NCBI GenBank assembly: GCA_025928545.1
Contig: JAICJH010000020.1
Location: 32,910 to 96,909, forward strand
Direction: 5' to 3'
DNA from: Bryobacteraceae bacterium
Lineage (GTDB): Bacteria > Acidobacteriota > Terriglobia > Bryobacterales > Bryobacteraceae
DNA length: 64,000 nt
The translations under genes were made by a program, and so were the position numbers. The notes beneath the pieces are model-generated. The model was not told where the DNA came from, made no database searches, and worked only from the letters and a program-made list of their open reading frames with translations. Below are positions 59,607-64,000 of this stretch, in pieces; position 1 is the stretch's first letter, and every line of letters begins with the position of its first letter.

Positions 59607-60356
59607 CTACAGGCCGGCGTAGAAGTCGTAGCCTCTTTGCTGCCAGTAGTCGGGGGGCTGCGTTTCGCCGTAGGCTATGCGGCCGATGCGCTTGATGTTC
59701 TTGATGCCGTACTTCACGGGAACCACCAGGCGGAGGGGCGCTCCGTGTTCGTCGGCGAGATCTTCGCCGTTCATCTGGTAAGCCAGCAGGGTTTGGGGGT
59801 GGAGGGCGCTCGGCATGTCGAGACCCACGTAATACTGGCTGTCTGGCGTGGCCATGCCGACGTAGGGGGCTTTTTCGGAAGCGGGAGCGAACTTCGCGGT
59901 GAAGTCGGAAAAGCGCGCGCCGGCAAATTGCGTGACCACGCTCCAGCCTTCGACGCACTTGAAGTCGAAAGTCAGTTCGTGGCGGGGAAGGGCCTTGATG
60001 TCGTCGAGGGTGAGGGTGGCGGGCAGTGCTCCGGTGCGGGGCATGACCTGAAGATTCCAGTCGTCGGCGTCGAAATCGTCGGAGAGGCCGTAATCGCCGT
60101 TCTCTTTGAGTTTGCCGATGGCGGAAGCGGGATAGGTTTTGACGAGGTGTTCGTTGCTATAGAGCGTGCTGCGCACGACTCTTTCGTTGAAGCCGAGAAT
60201 GGCGCGGAGCGGGGCGGGTATGTCTCCGCCGCGTCCATAGCCCGCGTTCAGCCACTCCCAGCCTGCGGCCGCGACCGCGGCACCGGCGCCCAGGGCGAGA
60301 AAACCACGGCGGGTGCGGCGCGACATTTCCTGTTCGGGTGTGAGCTTATTCGACAT
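59607..60356 (-). CDS. Molybdopterin-dependent oxidoreductase, MsrP (YedY)-like
   Basis: 249 residues from ATG at 60356. N-terminal Tat-type signal SRRTRRGFLALGAGAAVAAA (twin-Arg followed by hydrophobic run). The active cysteine of the sulfite-oxidase fold is in FDFKCVEGWSVVTQFAG. Other blocks: DIKALPRHELTF, YVGLDMPSALHPQTLLAYQM, GAPLRLVVPVKYGIKNIKRI. This fits the sulfite oxidase-like family, periplasmic after Tat export. It overlaps the cytochrome b gene by 11 bases, making it likely that the two form one complex. The reaction may be methionine sulfoxide reduction, but other oxidoreductions are possible. Confidence 0.9.
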   Translation of the reverse strand: MSNKLTPEQEMSRRTRRGFLALGAGAAVAAAGWEWLNAGYGRGGDIPAPLRAILGFNERVVRSTLYSNEHLVKTYPASAIGKLKENGDYGLSDDFDADDWNLQVMPRTGALPATLTLDDIKALPRHELTFDFKCVEGWSVVTQFAGARFSDFTAKFAPASEKAPYVGMATPDSQYYVGLDMPSALHPQTLLAYQMNGEDLADEHGAPLRLVVPVKYGIKNIKRIGRIAYGETQPPDYWQQRGYDFYAGL

Positions 60357-61065
60357 GCGCGGATTCCTCCTGCGGCTCAGGCTGCCGGGTGGCCGGCGAT
60401 TCCACCAAATCGTAACCGGTGACCATGGAGCGGAAATTCGGCCATCCGGCGCGAATGACCTGGCCGATGTGAACGACAAAGAAGGCCACGTAGCCCATGG
60501 TGAGCCAGAAATGCTCGAACCGCGCCCATTCATAGCCACCCACTGCGGCCGTGAGCCAATGGAGCTGCGCCGGTTTGTAGATCGCAAGGCCGGTGATCAG
60601 ACTACAGGCACCCATCAGGACGATGGCCGAGTAGGAGATGCGTTGTGCTGCGTTGTATCGGCCCTGGGGCGGCAGCGGGATCTTGAAACCCATATCGTGC
60701 AGGGCAACCTGGGCGGCCTCGCGAAACGATTTCGGTTGCGGCAGCAGTTCGCGCCACTCGCCGGAAAAGACGGTGTAGAGAACGTAGGCGATGCCGTTCA
60801 GGGCGAAGATCCAGGCGAGGGCGAAATGCAGGGCCATGCCGCGCGCGAGTTGGGCATTCACGCCGGTGAGGTTGTAAAACCAATCGGGGAAAAAGTGAAA
60901 CAGGGTGATGTTGCCGACGCCGACGCGGTACGGGTCATACGCCCAGTAGATCAGCATTCCGCTGAAGATCATGGCGGTGAGGATGGGGAAGTTGACCCAG
61001 TGATACCAGCGGGTGCCGAGTTTGTGCTTTTCTTCGAGAACGACGGCTGGATCGCGGAACGGCAT
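60346..61065 (-). CDS. Membrane cytochrome b subunit
   Basis: 239 residues, four to five membrane helices. LGTRWYHWVNFPILTAMIFS and the second-helix LHFALAWIFALNGIAYVLYT carry His residues placed like the haem ligands of the b561/formate dehydrogenase gamma/NiFe-hydrogenase family, with a further pair in FEHFWLTMGYVAFFVVHIGQ. It probably delivers electrons from quinol to the periplasmic molybdoenzyme encoded directly downstream (11-base overlap). It is not the ferric-reductase-like MsrQ type. Confidence 0.85.
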   Translation of the reverse strand: MPFRDPAVVLEEKHKLGTRWYHWVNFPILTAMIFSGMLIYWAYDPYRVGVGNITLFHFFPDWFYNLTGVNAQLARGMALHFALAWIFALNGIAYVLYTVFSGEWRELLPQPKSFREAAQVALHDMGFKIPLPPQGRYNAAQRISYSAIVLMGACSLITGLAIYKPAQLHWLTAAVGGYEWARFEHFWLTMGYVAFFVVHIGQVIRAGWPNFRSMVTGYDLVESPATRQPEPQEESAHVE

Positions 61066-61182
61066 CAGATGTTGATACGGCGGACAGGCCTATATAGTTA
61101 TTGTACTTTTTTTGAACGGGCGGGGATTTGCGGGAGCCTGTGCCATCCGAATCGTGGCACAGGCTATGGCAGAACGGCCGGG

Positions 61183-61773
61183 TCAGGCTACCTTCTTCAA
61201 AGGAGCTCTGAGCGGACTTCCTCTTTCCGGCAGCGGAGGCATGCGGCGGACTTTTTCGTAGTATTCGGAGAAGTCCGTTCGGACTTTGCCGCCGAAGTAC
61301 TCATCGAGGGGGAACAGGGCATGGGGCCGCAGTTCGCGGTAGACTCGCCCGAGCTTTTGTTCAATCCGGTACACCTGATGGAAGAAGCTGCCGCGATCGA
61401 ATTTCAGGAGTTTGCAGCAGAGTCTCCAGTCGGCTCCCAGCAGGAAGTGAAGGCGAAAGATGCGGTATTCGTCGGTTTCGAGAGACCGCTTGCTGACGAG
61501 GCAGAAATCGGCCATATACTCTTCGTCTTTCATACCCCAGCAAAAATTCCCATCCGAACCCGCGAGGGTTTCGAGGCAAACCTTGCCCAGGTGTTTCTCG
61601 CGCGACGCACAATAGCGGAATTTCCCATAACAAGTGCGGAAAATACGTCTCAGAACACAGCTACAGGGCATAGCCTCTACCCGTGCGGTGCTACGCAATC
61701 CCATTCCCAGGCAATGCGTGCAACCTTCCTTCGCCAGCCCAACCACTTCGGAACTGCTCCAGTCGAAAGTCAA
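61183..61773 (-). CDS. Cys-rich conserved protein with HTH-like C-terminus
   Basis: 196 residues, no signal or membrane helix. The N-terminus has zinc-finger-like pairs: GCTHCLGMGL and MPCSCVLRRIFRTCYGKF. The C-terminal part (about 105-170; RIFRLHFLLGADWRLCCKLL, DRGSFFHQVYRIEQKLGRVY, LFPLDEYF) has the regular helical rhythm of a sigma-region-4 or antiterminator-like DNA-binding fold. I recall similar proteins in other acidobacterial genomes but know no function. It is transcribed divergently from the CI-like regulator, which probably controls this gap (61774-61928). Confidence 0.6.
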   Translation of the reverse strand: MTFDWSSSEVVGLAKEGCTHCLGMGLRSTARVEAMPCSCVLRRIFRTCYGKFRYCASREKHLGKVCLETLAGSDGNFCWGMKDEEYMADFCLVSKRSLETDEYRIFRLHFLLGADWRLCCKLLKFDRGSFFHQVYRIEQKLGRVYRELRPHALFPLDEYFGGKVRTDFSEYYEKVRRMPPLPERGSPLRAPLKKVA

Positions 61774-61928
61774 GTAACGCTCCTTACGGTGGCGCGATAA
61801 AAAGCGCCACTGAACTCTGAATACAATTTCTCTCGTTTTCCCGGGAATGACGATGTATATTTCCGGATTTATACAGAGGTATCCCGACTGCTTTCGTTAT
61901 CTAGTACTTCCAGAACCAGGGGTACGGT

Positions 61929-62705
61929 ATGCCGGAAATATTTGGTACCGTTACTACAGACCCTATTTCTCCGGGAAATAGGCCCAGGGAGGCGAGAAGG
62001 ATTCCACAGCTTTACATCACCGGATTATTGGAGCGGGTGGTTCATCTTGCGGGGCGCTCCATCCAGTCGGGGAGCATCAGCGAACGTGCGCTGGCTCGTA
62101 AGGCACATATCTCGCAACCGCATTTGCACAATGTTCTGAAAGGGATACGGTCACTTTCGCCGGAAACTGCGGACCGTCTCATGGAGGCTCTCGACGTCAC
62201 AGTTCCGCAGGTTTTGTGGACAGGCGCGAACGAGATTGCCTCCAGGATTCAGGCGGTACCACTTCTGCGGAATCGCATTGGGCCGGGATCGGACGCTTCT
62301 TTCCAGGATTTTCGCGGGTATATGCCGTTTACCGCGGCTTTAGCGGCGTATTTGATTGATCCGCGCAGCGCCTATCTGGCGGCGGATCTGGCATTACCCG
62401 CGGAGTTTCGGGCGGGCGACTTGATTTTGCTGGATCAGAACAAGTCTTTGCGCACGATACCGTCGGTACCTTCGTGCTGGGTGGTGGCGGAAGGCGCGGG
62501 CCTGCGTGTAAGATACGTGAGGCGAGTCCGGGGCGCGCTGGAGGCTTCCACGGGACCGGACGCGTCGGGTTTGTGGGACTGGCACACGATTGAGTTTCAC
62601 GGCAGAAGCATTCTGGAGATAGTGAGGGCGCGAATTGTTTGGATTGGACGTGAAATGGAAACGCCACTCGCAGGATCGGCTGGACCGGCTCGCTCGCGCA
62701 ATTGA
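61929..62705 (+). CDS. XRE-type regulator with S24/LexA-like C-terminal domain lacking the catalytic Ser
   Basis: 258 residues. HTH at about 52-95 (ERALARKAHISQPHLHNVLK, GIRSLSPETADRLMEALDV). The C-terminus (about 150-230) resembles the S24 fold: FRAGDLILLDQNKSLRTIPS, CWVVAEGAGLRVRYVRRVRG. Aligning its RAGD with the RPGD of LexA/CI-type proteins puts Ala where the catalytic Ser stands (ALPAEFRAGD against SMEPTLRPGD). It would then bind DNA without self-cleavage. It is divergent from the Cys-rich protein and followed by an overlapping gene. Confidence 0.7.
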   Translation: MPEIFGTVTTDPISPGNRPREARRIPQLYITGLLERVVHLAGRSIQSGSISERALARKAHISQPHLHNVLKGIRSLSPETADRLMEALDVTVPQVLWTGANEIASRIQAVPLLRNRIGPGSDASFQDFRGYMPFTAALAAYLIDPRSAYLAADLALPAEFRAGDLILLDQNKSLRTIPSVPSCWVVAEGAGLRVRYVRRVRGALEASTGPDASGLWDWHTIEFHGRSILEIVRARIVWIGREMETPLAGSAGPARSRN

Positions 62706-63180
62706 GGCGATTGCGGGGCGGGATATGCAGCTGATCGATGAAAGCGCTCAGGTGGAACGTCAGAGGGGCGAAGGAGCGGCTGCTCTTTATGGGATCTGCC
62801 GGGAATTCGTGGATAGCGTCAATCAACGGCTGAGCGACCCGGCGCTGGTGCTGGATCCGCGGGACTGGAATCCGGAAGCGTTCCGCGAGGACGGCGCCAA
62901 TCTGCTTCAGATCAGTCTGCGCGGGCGTCTGCTGCAAATCGAATTCAGCTCGACAGAGGAACTGCACTCTACCGAAGAGTTCCGGCACCGCTATGTTTTG
63001 CGGGGAGCGGTGCGGTCATTCAATCAGAACTTTCTGGATCGCGATACGGTGGATGAACAAATGATCTTCTACTGTCCGCACCATGCCAGCGCGGCGTGGC
63101 ACTACTTCGACCCGCGGACTTACCGGACGGGCCTGGTGGGGCCGGACTATCTGGCGACCGAGCTGGAACGGTTGCTGTAG
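62635..63180 (+). CDS. Hypothetical protein
   Basis: 181 residues in the longest form; it overlaps the regulator by 71 bases from TTG 62635. An ATG at 62725, 20 bases after the regulator stop, gives 151 residues and is an alternative. Helical N-terminus (QDRLDRLARAIEAIAGRDMQ), then beta-rich sequence (LLQISLRGRLLQIEFSSTEE, RHRYVLRGAVRSFNQNFLDR, IFYCPHHASAAWHYFDPRTY). No known domain. It probably shares the transcript of the CI-like regulator. Confidence 0.6.
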   Translation: MFGLDVKWKRHSQDRLDRLARAIEAIAGRDMQLIDESAQVERQRGEGAAALYGICREFVDSVNQRLSDPALVLDPRDWNPEAFREDGANLLQISLRGRLLQIEFSSTEELHSTEEFRHRYVLRGAVRSFNQNFLDRDTVDEQMIFYCPHHASAAWHYFDPRTYRTGLVGPDYLATELERLL

Positions 63181-63194
63181 GGCCGATTACGTGG

Positions 63195-64000
63195 TCACGC
63201 GGGATTGGGTCTGGCGACGGCGTCTTCGTAGACGGACAGCACTTCGCGCGCGGTGCGGGACCAACTGAAGCGGGCGGCCTGACGTCTTCCCTTGGTAATC
63301 AGTTCTTCGCGGAGCTCGGCGTTCAGGAGGACTTCGGTGATGCCGCGGGCGATATCGAAGACGTTCTCCGGATTCACGAGCATGGCTGCGCCGCCGACGA
63401 CTTCGGGCAGGGAACTGACCTGAGAAGCAATTACGGGCGTGCCTGACGCCATGGCTTCGAGGGGCGGCAGACCGAAGCCTTCATAGAGCGAAGGAAACAC
63501 AAAAGCCGTGGCCAATTCGTGAAAAACGCGCAGAGTTTCGAGCGGAACGAAGCCAAGAAAGCGGACGGATTGTTCGACGCGGCTTTGGATTACGGCGCGG
63601 CGCACGTTCGGGTAGCGTGAAATATCGTCCCCAATGATGATGAGACGAAGGTTGTTGTAACCGCCGTGGTCTTCCAGCTTCTGGCGCACCACGGCAAAGG
63701 CTTCAATGAGGCGCGGGATGTTTTTTTGCGGCCGAATGGAGCCGGCGTAGAGCAGAAACGGGTAGCGGATCTGATAGCGCTCGAGGATTCGATGGCGCTC
63801 GCGCGCGGTGGCGGCGGCGTCGGCGCGGGTGGGACCGGGGCGGTCCGGATCAAGCGAGTACCGTTCCAGAAACTGGGGATCGGGCGCGTTGTAGATGAGG
63901 CGGACGCGGTCGGCCGCCTGGGGCGCGAGATTTGCCACGTCGCGCTGGGTTGCGCCGGACACGGCGATGATTCGGGTGGCTCGTTCGAGGCCGCGCTTCA
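63195..64000 (-). CDS. Glycosyltransferase family 4 (partial, 5' end outside window)
   Basis: The frame continues past the right edge (upstream residues LKRGLERATRIIAVSGATQR are readable to 64000). The visible C-terminal half has the GT-B Rossmann features of GT4 enzymes: LLYAGSIRPQKNIPRLIEAF, LIIIGDDISRY, RFLGFVPLETLRVFHELATA, FVFPSLYEGFGLPPLEAMAS and GTPVIASQVSSLPEVVGGAA, where the two Glu residues of the EGFGLPxLE (ExxxxxxxE) motif bind the sugar nucleotide. It transfers a hexose from a nucleotide sugar to an acceptor in envelope glycan assembly. The stop is at 63195; the true start lies outside the window. Confidence 0.92.
   Translation of the reverse strand, partial: KRGLERATRIIAVSGATQRDVANLAPQAADRVRLIYNAPDPQFLERYSLDPDRPGPTRADAAATARERHRILERYQIRYPFLLYAGSIRPQKNIPRLIEAFAVVRQKLEDHGGYNNLRLIIIGDDISRYPNVRRAVIQSRVEQSVRFLGFVPLETLRVFHELATAFVFPSLYEGFGLPPLEAMASGTPVIASQVSSLPEVVGGAAMLVNPENVFDIARGITEVLLNAELREELITKGRRQAARFSWSRTAREVLSVYEDAVARPNPA

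Noticed and set aside
61183..62705. Prophage based on CI-like and antiterminator-like genes
   Set aside because: No structural, lysis or integrase genes are present in the window, and both proteins have relatives outside phages.

Overview
The window looks like a chromosomal segment of an Acidobacteriota species, most likely of the Solibacter/Bryobacter type. This rests on gene families typical of that group: two tandem TIGR03435 proteins, a VWFA-related acidobacterial protein (TIGR03436 type), a GWxTD-domain protein, DUF2934, DUF3309 and CsbD proteins, and a large two-component-propeller signalling protein. The DNA is GC-rich, so nearly every gene has long antisense shadow reading frames, which were discarded. 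No rRNA, CRISPR array, complete insertion sequence or complete prophage was seen.

Layout. 1-11.8 kb (minus): a haem c/copper monooxygenase-type protein, a carboxypeptidase-regulatory-like surface protein and a GWxTD protein. Upstream of these is a caa3-type cytochrome oxidase operon (subunits II, I, III, a small membrane protein, a CtaG-polyferredoxin fusion and a FixH-like protein). 12-16.2 kb: a 1412-residue propeller-GGDEF-EAL protein. 16.5-25.6 kb: mixed single genes (HNH nuclease, ATP-grasp-like plus metallophosphoesterase pair, M20 peptidase, two TIGR03435 proteins, DUF2809, P-loop kinase, MBL hydrolase). 25.8-33.7 kb: the most unusual part. A GNAT-aminotransferase fusion is followed by a decayed copy of a sortase 3' end, then a module with two poorly known genes and an O-antigen ligase, then the intact sortase in an operon with a VWA protein and a protein carrying an LPxTA-like C-terminal sorting signal.

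33.8-40.6 kb: phospholipase C-like and PAP2 genes, a group of very small stress-type proteins, DksA-like, CoaD, aspartate aminotransferase, ManA and a 6S-like RNA candidate. 40.6-47.6 kb: a divergent MFS pair, an ECF sigma/anti-sigma unit, a HEAT-like protein, IspG and DUF2203. 47.6-54.5 kb: an esterase-like protein and an accessory stretch with a frameshifted gene, DUF2442, WG-repeat and unknown proteins and a TolB-like remnant. 54.6-64 kb: a parallel beta-helix protein, GlpD with GDPD and an ArsC-like reductase, tRNA-Val, a molybdopterin oxidoreductase with its cytochrome b, a Cys-rich protein divergent from a CI-like regulator, and a truncated glycosyltransferase at the edge.

A short intergenic repeat made of three 10-bp units (core CGGCGTGNAT, CGGCGTTCAT, CGGCGGCTAT) occurs four times, each time between genes. 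Genes that work together: the cox cluster with its assembly factors; GDPD with GlpD (glycerophosphodiester to DHAP); the sortase with its predicted substrate; and the molybdenum enzyme with its cytochrome b.
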